A stretch of DNA of 64,000 nucleotides from MADRE2 sp964397015 (GCA_964397015.1 CAYNHL010000003.1:5468-69467), one strand, 5' to 3'; positions 7,403 through 16,644 are shown, counted from the stretch's first letter. A program made the numbers and translations. Notes: generated by a model from the sequence alone, not told the origin.

Positions 7403-8251
7403 TTACACCAGCTTTATAATATTTTCAAGCTGCTGCATATTAAATGTGACATCCGCCATGATAAGGGCAATGTCTTCATGGGTCATGCCCAGCGCCTGTA
7501 TTACGTCATCATGGAACCTGTAGGCAAGTCCGTCGGCACCGATACCGATGCCCATCATCATGCAGATACAGTCTGCAAGGTAAATTACAGCTATGTCCAG
7601 GTCTTTGCGCACAACAGGATCTGCCAGGTGGTGGTGCCTTATCATTTGGATCATCCGCTGGCTGAAATTCCATTGCCGGGCCACCATGGCTCCCAGTTCT
7701 GCATGGTCGATGCCCAGAACTTTTTTTTCCGCCTCCCTGAAGCTGTACTTTTCTTTTTCGACAAGGAAAATGATTTTTTGAAAAGAACCTGAAATATAGC
7801 GGTCCAGTACCGTTTTTCCGATGTCCTTGAGCAAAGAGGCCGTGAAGATGGTGTTTTTGTTGCCAATGCCTTTTTTAGCGGAGATATCCTTTGCAATCAT
7901 TGCCGAGGATACGGCATGCCGCCACATCTCGCCTTCATGAAGTCCGTAGCCTTCCTGTTTTTTAGAAAGAGAATCTGCGCTGGACTGCAGCATGAAAAGT
8001 TCGGTGACAGTGTCCATCCCGATTATTGAAACCGCTTCTTTTATTGATTCAACGGGAGCAGCCAGGCCAAAGTATGCTGAATTGCAGGTTTTCAAAAGCA
8101 TGGCAGTGGCAGAAGGGTCGAATGTGATAATATCCGCTATATCCCCGGCTGAACAGTTGGTGTCGTCAATTGCGTCAACTAACTGGCCTGCTATGGCCGG
8201 CATGGGTTTGAGCATGTCGATTTCCCGGATCAGTTTCTGCAGTCTGTTCAT
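7403..8251 (-). CDS. HDOD domain protein of the chemosensory cluster
   Basis: 282 residues, HDOD domain from about residue 10 to 215. Landmarks include LKPMPAIAGQLVDAIDD, ADIITFDPSATAMLLKTCNSAYFGL and SLLKDIGKTVLD, where the family HD position reads KD. The gene overlaps the upstream cheD by four bases (ATGA). It is closely related in length and sequence to the HDOD protein at 39632-40480, which also overlaps a cheD gene, so cheD-HDOD is a duplicated cassette. HDOD proteins are usually signalling adaptors; a link to CheD or receptor adaptation is inferred from this repeated pairing. Confidence 0.88.
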   Translation of the reverse strand: MNRLQKLIREIDMLKPMPAIAGQLVDAIDDTNCSAGDIADIITFDPSATAMLLKTCNSAYFGLAAPVESIKEAVSIIGMDTVTELFMLQSSADSLSKKQEGYGLHEGEMWRHAVSSAMIAKDISAKKGIGNKNTIFTASLLKDIGKTVLDRYISGSFQKIIFLVEKEKYSFREAEKKVLGIDHAELGAMVARQWNFSQRMIQMIRHHHLADPVVRKDLDIAVIYLADCICMMMGIGIGADGLAYRFHDDVIQALGMTHEDIALIMADVTFNMQQLENIIKLV

Positions 8252-8727
8252 ATTTTTTCCTCACGTCCTCCCGAGGTTTTCACAAAAACATCCCCTGTGC
8301 CGATATTAATTCTGACCGTTCGGTTCACGTTGCCGCCGACTTTTTCCACGTTTGCAATCACCCTGTTTTTGAAAAATATTTTTTTCAAGGCCAGGTAATT
8401 GCGCTTGCCTATATTGAAAAACCCGTTCTGGTCCAGGATTTCAGCCCCGCCAAAGACATAGATGGCCATCCTGTTTTTTTTGCCGTCATACCGGTACACT
8501 TGCTTGAACAACCGCGGGATGCCGGTGTCGGCAAACATGTAAGGGTTTTTTGCAGCCTTTGTCTCATCCAGCCTGGATTCCGGCAGCATGTAGTGCAGGA
8601 TTCCTCCGGCTTTTACCACCGGGTCATAGATCACAAGACCGATGCAGGACCCGAGAGAATAGGTGACTATAGTATCCTCCGGGGTATTGCTTGCCAGCAT
8701 ATCAGCTACACCAACGACTTTATTCAT
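8248..8727 (-). CDS. cheD: Chemoreceptor glutamine deamidase CheD with intact active site
   Basis: 159 residues. The active-site motif is intact: threonine in IVTYSLGSC, nucleophilic cysteine in GSCIG, and histidine 17 residues later in GGILHYMLP. CheD hydrolyses specific receptor glutamines to glutamates and, in species with CheC, links adaptation to phosphatase activity. This is the only one of three CheD proteins in the window that keeps the cysteine. It follows cheA by 18 bases and overlaps the HDOD gene by four bases. The start ATG at 8727 has only a weak ribosome-binding site. Confidence 0.93.
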   Translation of the reverse strand: MNKVVGVADMLASNTPEDTIVTYSLGSCIGLVIYDPVVKAGGILHYMLPESRLDETKAAKNPYMFADTGIPRLFKQVYRYDGKKNRMAIYVFGGAEILDQNGFFNIGKRNYLALKKIFFKNRVIANVEKVGGNVNRTVRINIGTGDVFVKTSGGREEKI

Positions 8728-8745
8728 TTATGACACCCAATATTG

Positions 8746-11343
8746 TCAGGATTTGCGGGCAATGGAGAAAATGCCCTGTACGTCAAGTATCAGTCCAACT
8801 TTTCCATCGGCAAGAATCGCTCCGCCTGACAGTCCCTGGATGTTTTCCAGGTTTGCCCCCAGACTCTTGATAACAAATTCGTCCTTGCCCAGCAGCTCAT
8901 CGATCAGCAGTCCGCGTTTTTCACCCTTGGATTCAACAACCACTACCAGTGCCTCCCAGGCAGGGATTTTTTCAGATTTGGAATTGAATATGGTGTGCAG
9001 CCTTATCAAAGGGATCAGGCTGTCTTTTTCCTTGATCATCTCCTCTCTGCCTTCAACTGTAAAACAGTCTTCTTTCCCCGGCCTGAATACCCTCTGGATC
9101 GCGGTGGTGGGTATCACGTACCTGTCAGCGGCAACTCGTACCAGCATTCCGTCTATGATGGCCAGCGTCAGTGGCAGGCTGATGGTGAACTTTGTACCTT
9201 TTCCTTTTTCAGACGTAATGTTCAAATGGCCCCTGAACTTGTCAATTCCGTCCGTGACAACATCCATGCCAACGCCGCGACCGGATACATCAGTGATTTC
9301 CCTGGCGGTCGAAAAGCCGGGCGCAAGAATTAAATTGTAAATCTGTTCATCTGACAGGTTATCATCCGGTGACACAAGGTCTCTGTCCAGGGCTTTTTGA
9401 AGAATGACATCCTTGTCCAGGCCCTTGCCGTCATCCTCGATTTCAATGACAATATGGCCGCCCTTGTGGTAGGCCCGCAGGAAAATGGTTCCCTTGGAGG
9501 GCTTGTCGCTTTTCTTCCTGTCTCTGGCCGGTTCTATGCCGTGATCCACGGCATTTCGAATCATGTGGACCATGGGTTCGTACAGCGCATCCACCACGTT
9601 ACGGTCAATCTCTGTATCCTCCCCGGCCATCTTCAATCCTGCCTGCTTGCCGGATTTCTGGGAGAGATCCCGGACCAGGCGGATCATTTTCATGAAAGTG
9701 GCCTTGATGGGGATCATCCGCATGGACATGGCGATGTGCTGGATTTTGGAAACAATCAGGTTCAGCTGGCCCACATTCTGGTACAGTTCCGGGTCACTGG
9801 ACAGTTTCTGGCGGAGCATGGACTGGGCAATTACAAGCTCGCCTGCGTAATCCACCAGGTCATCCAGTTTTTCAGTGGATACCTTGACATGGGCCGTCAC
9901 CTTTTTTCTGCCGGAACGCTGGTCGAACAGTGCATCATTGACATCCTCCGGGCTGATCTTGTTCCCTTCAACCAGGATCTCGCCTATTTTTCTGCCCGGG
10001 GAAGCCTTTTGATGATCCAGTGATGCCGCAATTTCTTCTGCACTGACTTTTCCCTGCCTGACAAGGATTTCACCAAGCGGCAGGCCATTGTTTTCTGTCA
10101 GGGTTTTCTGGATTTTCACAAGCTTTTTTCGCAAAGAGTCGATATCTATGTCTTTATCCATGGGCCGCAGACCTTTGGAAAGGCCTTCCTCCACCCTCAG
10201 GATAAGCAGTTTCAGGGTATCTACGGCGTGAAGGACAGCGTCGGTAGCTATGTCGTTAATCAGAAACTCGTCGTTTCTGGCAGCATCCAGCAGGTTTTCA
10301 GTGGTATGGGACAGCTTGTTGATCTTGTCCAGGGATAAAAATCCGGAAACGCCTTTTATGGTATGAAAGGGTCTGAAAATGTTGTTGATAATATCCTTGT
10401 CGGTTGGGTCCTGTTCCAGCTCAACCAGGTGGATTTCAATATTTTCAAGGTTGTCTCTGGCCTCGGAGATAAAATCCGCCATGATTTCCATGTCGTCTTC
10501 AGTCAGGTTCCCGGGCTGCTGCAAGGCCGTATCGGCATCCTTGTCCTGCGGCAAAGCAGAAGCAGGGTCGGGAGGTATTTCTGTGTCGTCCTCTGGCCGG
10601 GATAGAGCTGCTGTATCGGCAGGTTCGAGAATCGCCATGACATCCTGGGTGTCAAAGATAAAGGGCGCGCCTTTTTTCATGTGACGGATCAACGCATTGA
10701 AAAGAACGACAGCCTCTTCGATGGGCCGGGTGTTGTTGATTTCCTCGAGGGTCATGTTTTCGACATAGTGACGGCAGGCCTGCGCCACCCTGGACAGGGT
10801 GTCGGGCTCGCACCGGTCTGCCTGTTCAATGAGGGCCTCGAGTATATTGAGCATGGCCCCGAGATCGGGGATTTCACCCGGACAGAACCCGGCTATTACC
10901 GAGGAGAAGCGGTCCACTTCATTCTGGATGGCATCGAGATCCTGCCCTGTACATTCCATTTGTTCCATTGGAATATCTTGTCCCTGCTTTTCCTCTTCCG
11001 GCCGGCTTTCTTCTGCAGGCGGTTCTTTTTCAGGCTGCTCCCCGTCTGCAGCTGCAGCCTCGAGGCTGTAAATATCAGTCGTCAGCCCGGAAATGATATC
11101 ATTGAGCTCATCTCTTGCCCGGCTAGCCTTTTCAGGGTTTTTAAACTCAAGAATCTGCTTGACCAGTTTTTTGGCTTTTTTGACCTGCTTTGCCTCGCCG
11201 GACAAAGACAGTTCCCTGCACTTGAGATGCACCTGCTTTAGCTGGGGCAACAATGCTGACAGGCTTTTGGGGTCGTCAGGATCTATCAGGACAATGTCGC
11301 ATGACAGTTTTTCCACCAGGGTTTTCAACATATCATAAACCAT
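8746..11343 (-). CDS. cheA: Chemotaxis histidine kinase CheA with MshEN-like insert
   Basis: 865 residues. Residues 1-100 and 130-240 are helical segments without a clear HPt histidine, separated by an acidic, proline-rich linker. The HPt domain is at about 283-395 with phosphoryl-accepting H327 in FHTIKG. Residues 421-475 hold two MshEN-like motifs (LGEILVRQGKVSAEE..L..Q and IGEILVEGNKISPED..AL..Q). The dimerisation domain (483-555), ATPase domain with N-box MIRNAVDHGIE and G-boxes DDGKGLD and GRGVGMD, and the C-terminal CheW-like domain (about 735-860) follow. It phosphorylates CheY and CheB in receptor arrays. A strong hairpin lies upstream, between the MCP gene and cheA. Confidence 0.95.
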   Translation of the reverse strand: MVYDMLKTLVEKLSCDIVLIDPDDPKSLSALLPQLKQVHLKCRELSLSGEAKQVKKAKKLVKQILEFKNPEKASRARDELNDIISGLTTDIYSLEAAAADGEQPEKEPPAEESRPEEEKQGQDIPMEQMECTGQDLDAIQNEVDRFSSVIAGFCPGEIPDLGAMLNILEALIEQADRCEPDTLSRVAQACRHYVENMTLEEINNTRPIEEAVVLFNALIRHMKKGAPFIFDTQDVMAILEPADTAALSRPEDDTEIPPDPASALPQDKDADTALQQPGNLTEDDMEIMADFISEARDNLENIEIHLVELEQDPTDKDIINNIFRPFHTIKGVSGFLSLDKINKLSHTTENLLDAARNDEFLINDIATDAVLHAVDTLKLLILRVEEGLSKGLRPMDKDIDIDSLRKKLVKIQKTLTENNGLPLGEILVRQGKVSAEEIAASLDHQKASPGRKIGEILVEGNKISPEDVNDALFDQRSGRKKVTAHVKVSTEKLDDLVDYAGELVIAQSMLRQKLSSDPELYQNVGQLNLIVSKIQHIAMSMRMIPIKATFMKMIRLVRDLSQKSGKQAGLKMAGEDTEIDRNVVDALYEPMVHMIRNAVDHGIEPARDRKKSDKPSKGTIFLRAYHKGGHIVIEIEDDGKGLDKDVILQKALDRDLVSPDDNLSDEQIYNLILAPGFSTAREITDVSGRGVGMDVVTDGIDKFRGHLNITSEKGKGTKFTISLPLTLAIIDGMLVRVAADRYVIPTTAIQRVFRPGKEDCFTVEGREEMIKEKDSLIPLIRLHTIFNSKSEKIPAWEALVVVVESKGEKRGLLIDELLGKDEFVIKSLGANLENIQGLSGGAILADGKVGLILDVQGIFSIARKS

Positions 11344-11370
11344 ACCGCTGCCTTTTGTGTCGGGTTAAGG

Positions 11371-11406
11371 GCAGGGGGAGAATTGTGCGGGTCCTCTCCC
11401 CCCTGT
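11371..11406 (-). other. Intercistronic hairpin between MCP gene and cheA
   Basis: GCAGGGGGAGA at 11371 and TCTCCCCCCTG at 11394 can pair almost perfectly around a loop of about 11 bases. On the minus strand no T-run follows, so a simple Rho-independent terminator is unlikely. It sits 27 bases before cheA, where it could protect the upstream MCP transcript end or lower cheA expression relative to the receptor genes. Confidence 0.5.
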
Positions 11407-11436
11407 GCAGACTATCATACATCATTTCAAAGGTGT

Positions 11437-13437
11437 TTAGAAGCTTTCAAATTCATCTTCGTCATCCATGGGAATGACCTGCCTGGGATTGACTTCTTTT
11501 GTTTTGTTCCCTATCATTTTTCCGGATGAGGAGCCACTGGTCTTTTTTTCAGGCAGCCTGGTGTGCCGGCTTTTTGATGCAGCGCTCCTGGCCGGTTGCC
11601 TGCTGAATCCCTGGTTTTCCTTCTGGCCCATTACCATTCTTACCAGCTCGTCTACAAAATCCTTGAGCTGTTCTGCCTGGGCATTCATCTCCTCGGCGGC
11701 TGATGCCGATTCCTCGGCGTTGGCCGCATTCTGCTGGACCACCTTGTCCATCTCATTGACCGCGATATTGACCTGGTCGATGCCGTTGGACTGTTCGTTC
11801 GAGGCTTCGGAAATTTCAGCCACAAGTTCGCCCACCTTTCTCGCATTATCCGCTACCTGGGAAAAAGCCTCGTTGGTAGAGGTCACAAGCTCCGTCCCTC
11901 CGCCGACCTTTTTCACGGTACCTTCGATGAGCTGGGCAGTATTTTTGGCAGCTTCGGCAGCCCGCATGGCAAGGTTTCTCACCTCGTCTGCCACCACGGC
12001 GAATCCTGCACCGGCTTCGCCGGCCCTTGCCGCTTCGACAGCGGCATTCAGCGCCAGCAGGTTGGTCTGGAAGGCAATTTCGTCAATGGTCTTGATGATC
12101 TTGGATGTCTCCTCGCTGGCCTTTGAAATTTCATCCATGGCCACGGTGAGTTCGTCCATCGAGGTATTGGCCTTTTCCACCACCTGGTTTGTCTCCTTCA
12201 TCAGGCTGTCGGCATGACCTGCGCTTTCAGCGTTCTTCTTGGTCATGGAGGACATCTCTTCCATGGAAGAGGATGTCTCTTCAATCGATGCTGCCTGTTC
12301 CGATGCCCCTTCCGCCATGGACTGGCTGGAGGAAGAAACCTGGCTTGATGCGGATGCGACCTGGTCGGCACCCTCGCTCATACCCTGGGAGATGCGGGTA
12401 AGGCTGCGGTTGATGCCCCTGGTGATGAGAAATCCCAAGACCATTGCAAGTATTACCCCTGCAACAGCGGCAACAATTGCCAGGATTTCGATGAAGATGG
12501 CTGTTTCATGAGCTTTTTCCACTTCACGGACTGCCACATCCTGGTTGATTTCTACGATCTTGTCCAGCAGGCCTATAGCTGTATTCTGTTTTTGGGTCAA
12601 CGATCCCAGCAGGATTTCTTCGGCCTCTATCTCCACGGCAATCGCCTGTTCAACGACTTCAGTCATGTCATTGAAATGCTGGAATACCTGGGTCATGGCA
12701 GGCACCATTTCCATGGCGTAAAGCTGCTGAGCGCCATTGCTGTTGCCCTGGCCGTGGAGGATCTTGATTTCTTTTATCGCCTGGTGGAACCTGCGGTGGG
12801 GCTCCTGCATGGCCTGGATTGTCGCAGCCAGGGCCGGGTTGTCCGTTTTGAACCCGTTCATCCACTGGCCGGCGTTGCATGCGGCATGATCCTCGCCTCC
12901 TTCAAACGTCTTATCCATGTAGATCAGTGCCAGAACGTTCTGGACCAGCCGGTAATGATCCTTGGTAAAGGATTCGATTTTACGTCCAAGTTCCATGGGA
13001 TCCTGTATGCCAAGTTTATCGTATTGCTGCATCAGGTCCATGAAGGCATTGTTTTCAGCACGCCACTCATCCCAGGCAGGGACAAACTGCTCCCACAGCC
13101 TTGCTTCTTCTTCGGTCTGTGGAAGGGGTTCATATACCTTCCATGCCTTCTCATAGGTGTTCCTGGACGCGACCAGGTTCTTGTACTGCCTTTCCCTGTC
13201 CTGAGAGGGCAGCCCCGGGATGGCAAGGGTACGCATGTTTCCCCTTATGCGCTGGCTTTCGGCTTTGATTACCAGAAGGCTGTCGATGCTGGGCAGTCGC
13301 ACACCACCGATTTCCTCAACAGACTCTTCCCCCTTGATGGCGCCGTAGTAACCCACAATACCAAGTATCAGGGTGATCAATGCAACGACTGCAAATCCCA
13401 GCATCAATTTGGTTCCAAGTTTCATATTCGTCAACAT
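11437..13437 (-). CDS. Methyl-accepting chemotaxis protein with CZB-like zinc motif in the sensor region
   Basis: 666 residues. TM1 is at about 8-30, the extracytoplasmic helical sensor at 31-310, TM2 at 312-339, then a short HAMP-like linker and the signalling hairpin with its tip near EIAFQTNLLALNAAVEAARAGEAG. In the sensor, H161, C187 (DHAACNAGQW), H214 and H218 match the zinc-ligand pattern of CZB domains, which usually lie in the cytoplasm. The C-terminus is a long variable linker ending in DDEDEFESF, an aromatic tail of the kind that can tether CheR. ATG at 13437 follows GGAAGAAACC. It lies downstream of a related MCP gene and upstream of cheA. Confidence 0.93.
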   Translation of the reverse strand: MLTNMKLGTKLMLGFAVVALITLILGIVGYYGAIKGEESVEEIGGVRLPSIDSLLVIKAESQRIRGNMRTLAIPGLPSQDRERQYKNLVASRNTYEKAWKVYEPLPQTEEEARLWEQFVPAWDEWRAENNAFMDLMQQYDKLGIQDPMELGRKIESFTKDHYRLVQNVLALIYMDKTFEGGEDHAACNAGQWMNGFKTDNPALAATIQAMQEPHRRFHQAIKEIKILHGQGNSNGAQQLYAMEMVPAMTQVFQHFNDMTEVVEQAIAVEIEAEEILLGSLTQKQNTAIGLLDKIVEINQDVAVREVEKAHETAIFIEILAIVAAVAGVILAMVLGFLITRGINRSLTRISQGMSEGADQVASASSQVSSSSQSMAEGASEQAASIEETSSSMEEMSSMTKKNAESAGHADSLMKETNQVVEKANTSMDELTVAMDEISKASEETSKIIKTIDEIAFQTNLLALNAAVEAARAGEAGAGFAVVADEVRNLAMRAAEAAKNTAQLIEGTVKKVGGGTELVTSTNEAFSQVADNARKVGELVAEISEASNEQSNGIDQVNIAVNEMDKVVQQNAANAEESASAAEEMNAQAEQLKDFVDELVRMVMGQKENQGFSRQPARSAASKSRHTRLPEKKTSGSSSGKMIGNKTKEVNPRQVIPMDDEDEFESF

Positions 13438-13474
13438 GGTTTCTTCCTTTCGCGCCCGGTATCATGGACGCTAT

Positions 13475-15805
13475 TTAAAAATTCTTGAAATCATCCTCGT
13501 CATCAAACGGGATGACCTGGTCAGGCTGCACTTCTCCTGTGCGCTTTGCAAGCAGTTTGCTTTTGCCGCCTACAGGGTTCTTTTTTGCCGGTGCGCTGAC
13601 GGCAGGCACATGAGGTCTGTGATGGCTTTGTGCCTGGTCCCGTTTTCCTGTCACAAGCATGACAAGGTCTGTGACATAATCTTTGAGCTGTTCGGCCTGC
13701 GCGTTCATCTCTTCGGATGCGGATGCTGATTCCTCCGCATTGGCAGCGTTCTGCTGCACCACCTTGTCCATTTCCGTTATGGCGATGTTCACCTGGTCGA
13801 TACCGTTTGACTGTTCTTTAGATGCTTCGGAGATCTCCGCGATCAATGCTCCTACCTTGGCTGAACTGTCCACCACCTGGCTGAAAGCATCGTTTGTGAC
13901 AGATACCAGCTGGGAACCGTCATTGACTTTTTTCACGGTGCCCTCGATGAGCTCGGCTGTATTTTTGGCAGCTTCGGCAGCCCGCATGGCAAGGTTTCTA
14001 ACCTCGTCGGCCACAACGGCGAATCCTGCACCGGCTTCGCCGGCCCGTGCCGCCTCGACAGCGGCATTCAGCGCCAGCAGGTTGGTCTGGAAGGCGATCT
14101 CGTCAATGGTCTTGATGATCTTGGATGTTTCTTCGCTGGCCTTTGAAATATCGGACATTGAACGGGTCAGCTTGTCCATGGATTCATTGGCAGTGGTCAC
14201 AACATGGTTGGCATCTTTCATCAACCCGTCGGCAGTGCCTGCATTTTCAGCGTTCTTCTTGGTCATGGAGGACATTTCTTCCATGGAGGACGATGTCTCT
14301 TCAATCGAGGCGGCCTGTTCCGATGCTCCTTCAGCCATGGCCTGGCTTGAAGCCGAAACCTGTCCGGAGGCGGATGCCACCTGGTTGGAACCGTCGTTCA
14401 AACCGGAAATAATGAGATTGATGGGCCGGGTAATGCTCCGGGTGATGGTAAACGCCGCAATCACTCCAACCGCCAGAGCTGCAATCAGGCCGATGATCAT
14501 AACAGTAGAGGCTGCGGAAAGGGATGATACCGCCTCCTTGGCGATCCTGTCCGTTGCCGCCATGCCGGCATCTGCCGTTTCTTTGCAGGCATCGATAACC
14601 GCCTGGCCGGCCGTTCCTCTTTTGTCACTCAGGTCCTGCAAAAGAAGCCAGTCTTCAAGGAAAGCGGCCATGGCGTTTTTGTACGCGTTGCCCGCCTCAT
14701 TTACCAGCTCGATCCGCCTCAGGTCTTCAGGCAGGCGGGTGATCTGTTTCAAGCTTTCAAAAACGGTTTCAAGTTTTGAAAAATTTGTTGCCGCCGCTTC
14801 CATGACTGCGGGGCTGCGCAGGGCCTGGGACCTGAAAGCCCCGACCCGGGCTGCATTTCCAAGGTCTATGATATCGTTGACAAGAGTGATCTTGGTCTGC
14901 CTTTCGATCATATCTACTGTCAATTGATCCTGCTGGCTCTTTAAAAATTCATCACAGTTCTTGACATACATTTCTGCTTGTTTGTCCATCTGGTCCCTGA
15001 AGTCATTTAAAATATAAAGACCGGAACCTTTTTTATATTCAGTGAGAAATCCGCTCATGGCTTTTTTATAATTTGCTGCTGCAGACTCAATGTTGTCGAT
15101 GAATGCGATATCTTCAGCCTGGCTGGTTATTTTCCTGATTTCTGCAGTCAGGGCAGGTGCCTTGCCGATAGTCTCGATAGCTGTATCCATCATGTCTGTA
15201 TTACCCAGCGCCTGGGATTTGAAATTGAGCACCCGTGCATTTGATCCGATTTCCACAAGTCCGCTGACAATCCGTATCTTTTCCTGGCGCTCTGCTAAGT
15301 CTTTTTTGAACTGCTCGTTCTGGCCGGCCAGAAATTCGTTGCTGTTTGTCATGTATGTCTCTGCAGCGGTGTCCAGGTTATTTCGTTGTTCTTCAAGCCT
15401 TGCGTTTGCATCAACGGTCTGCTGGACAAGGGCCCTGTATTCGTCCACCGCACGGGTGGCAGTCTCCAGCTGCCCCTTGAGCATTTTCAGGTTGGGTGAA
15501 TTTTCCTCGAGCTTTCTTGCTTTTTCAAGGGCGGCTTCAACAGCCTGAAGTTCCTTCATCCCCGCCTCGTAAAAAGATACATCTTCGGTGAATCCATATC
15601 CGCGCATCTCGTACATGACACGGTTGGAAGCCCCTCGAAGTTCCACCGCTACATCAACTTCCGGAACATACTCGTTTGCCAGCATGGCGCTCTGGGTTTC
15701 GACCCCGCCCATGCGGACAATGGCCATAAGACCAAGCGCCCCGGCAATAATGATCAAAAGAGAAAATCCCAATGCTATTTTCAGTCCCAGACTCAGATTT
15801 TTCAT
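13475..15805 (-). CDS. Methyl-accepting chemotaxis protein with long helical (HBM-type) sensor
   Basis: About 776 residues. TM1 lies at about 6-28 and TM2 at about 432-456, enclosing a roughly 400-residue, all-helical sensor. Its two halves resemble each other (ERQEKIRIVSGLVEIGSNARV... and ERQTKITLVNDIIDLGNAARV...), as in helical bimodular (HBM) sensors that bind organic acids in Pseudomonas receptors. The signalling domain is nearly identical to that of the neighbouring MCP. The C-terminus ends in DDEDDFKNF. ATG at 15805 has GGAGCGACTA directly before it and is preferred over ATG 15817. It follows cheW and should report to the CheA of this cluster. Confidence 0.92.
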   Translation of the reverse strand: MKNLSLGLKIALGFSLLIIIAGALGLMAIVRMGGVETQSAMLANEYVPEVDVAVELRGASNRVMYEMRGYGFTEDVSFYEAGMKELQAVEAALEKARKLEENSPNLKMLKGQLETATRAVDEYRALVQQTVDANARLEEQRNNLDTAAETYMTNSNEFLAGQNEQFKKDLAERQEKIRIVSGLVEIGSNARVLNFKSQALGNTDMMDTAIETIGKAPALTAEIRKITSQAEDIAFIDNIESAAANYKKAMSGFLTEYKKGSGLYILNDFRDQMDKQAEMYVKNCDEFLKSQQDQLTVDMIERQTKITLVNDIIDLGNAARVGAFRSQALRSPAVMEAAATNFSKLETVFESLKQITRLPEDLRRIELVNEAGNAYKNAMAAFLEDWLLLQDLSDKRGTAGQAVIDACKETADAGMAATDRIAKEAVSSLSAASTVMIIGLIAALAVGVIAAFTITRSITRPINLIISGLNDGSNQVASASGQVSASSQAMAEGASEQAASIEETSSSMEEMSSMTKKNAENAGTADGLMKDANHVVTTANESMDKLTRSMSDISKASEETSKIIKTIDEIAFQTNLLALNAAVEAARAGEAGAGFAVVADEVRNLAMRAAEAAKNTAELIEGTVKKVNDGSQLVSVTNDAFSQVVDSSAKVGALIAEISEASKEQSNGIDQVNIAITEMDKVVQQNAANAEESASASEEMNAQAEQLKDYVTDLVMLVTGKRDQAQSHHRPHVPAVSAPAKKNPVGGKSKLLAKRTGEVQPDQVIPFDDEDDFKNF

Positions 15806-15899
15806 TAGTCGCTCCATTTTAACAGGGTTGTTTTTGTCAATAAGTTGGTGATGATCAAGTAAAGGTAACAGTTGCTAAAGGTAATAGTTTAAAACCTGG

Positions 15900-16412
15900 C
15901 TACAGGGTTTTTTCCAGAACCTGTATCTCTTTTGCGCTCAGGACCTTGTCAATATCGAGAAGAATTTTTACGCTGCTGTCTATCTTGGCCATGCCCAGGA
16001 TATAATCCGTGTTTACGCTGGTTCCGAAAGACGGGGCGTTTTCGATTTCCTCCTGCCTGATATTGAGAACCTCGGACACGGAATCCACAACTATGCCGAT
16101 CTGGATTGTCATGTCCTGAGAATCGATCTCGACCACCACGATGCAGGTCCGGTCGGTATAGTCAATGGCGGCCATGCCGAATTTCAATCTCAGGTCGATG
16201 ACCGGGATAACCTTTCCTCTGAGGTTGATGACACCTTTGACAAAATCCGGGGTTCGCGGGACAGATGTGATGGCCATCATCCCGATGATTTCCTTGACCT
16301 TTAGAATACCTATGCCGTACTCTTCCCGGTCCAGGGTAAAGGTCAGGTATTTGCCTGTCTTAAGAGTAGTGGACTGGACAGCCTGATTCAGTGTATCAGT
16401 GACGTCGGCCAT
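15900..16412 (-). CDS. cheW: Chemotaxis coupling protein CheW
   Basis: 170 residues from ATG 16412, which has AAAGGAGA seven bases upstream; the longer open frame has no such signal. A single CheW/SH3-like domain spans about 20-160, with YLTFTLDREEYGIGILKVKEIIG, VPRTPDFVKGVINLRGKVIPVIDLR and IGIVVDSVSEVLNI. CheW bridges MCPs to CheA in chemosensory arrays. It is the first gene of the large minus-strand chemosensory run and is preceded by a sigma54-type promoter (16555-16570) and three palindromic sites (16645-16701), suggesting that this gene opens a regulated transcription unit. Confidence 0.95.
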   Translation of the reverse strand: MADVTDTLNQAVQSTTLKTGKYLTFTLDREEYGIGILKVKEIIGMMAITSVPRTPDFVKGVINLRGKVIPVIDLRLKFGMAAIDYTDRTCIVVVEIDSQDMTIQIGIVVDSVSEVLNIRQEEIENAPSFGTSVNTDYILGMAKIDSSVKILLDIDKVLSAKEIQVLEKTL

Positions 16413-16554
16413 TTTTTTCTCCTTTCTTTTTATATCTAAACGGTAATGAATGACAGCCGCAAGGGCGGATGACACGATCATTTTCCTCAGTCTTTTTCAC
16501 GATCTTTGTTTTTCAAGTCGAGGTCCATTTTTATCCAAAGTCAGTTCAAGTCAA

Positions 16555-16570
16555 TCCAAGATCCGTGCCA
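16555..16570 (-). promoter_or_regulatory. Candidate sigma54 (-24/-12) promoter of the cheW-led cluster
   Basis: On the minus strand this reads TGGCACGGATCTTGGA. The -24 box TGGCAC is perfect and the spacing is correct; the -12 box is TTGG instead of TTGC, one mismatch at a key position. Transcription would start near 16544, about 130 bases before cheW. The same 16 bases recur at 17181-17196. NtrC-type regulator gene 17207-18643 and three palindromes upstream fit sigma54 control. Confidence 0.65.
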
Positions 16571-16644
16571 TGATAAGCTGGACAAGACAGGTAGTTGTTT
16601 ATTTAATTAAACCAAATAGTTGTATTTTGCATCTCTTTGCCATG

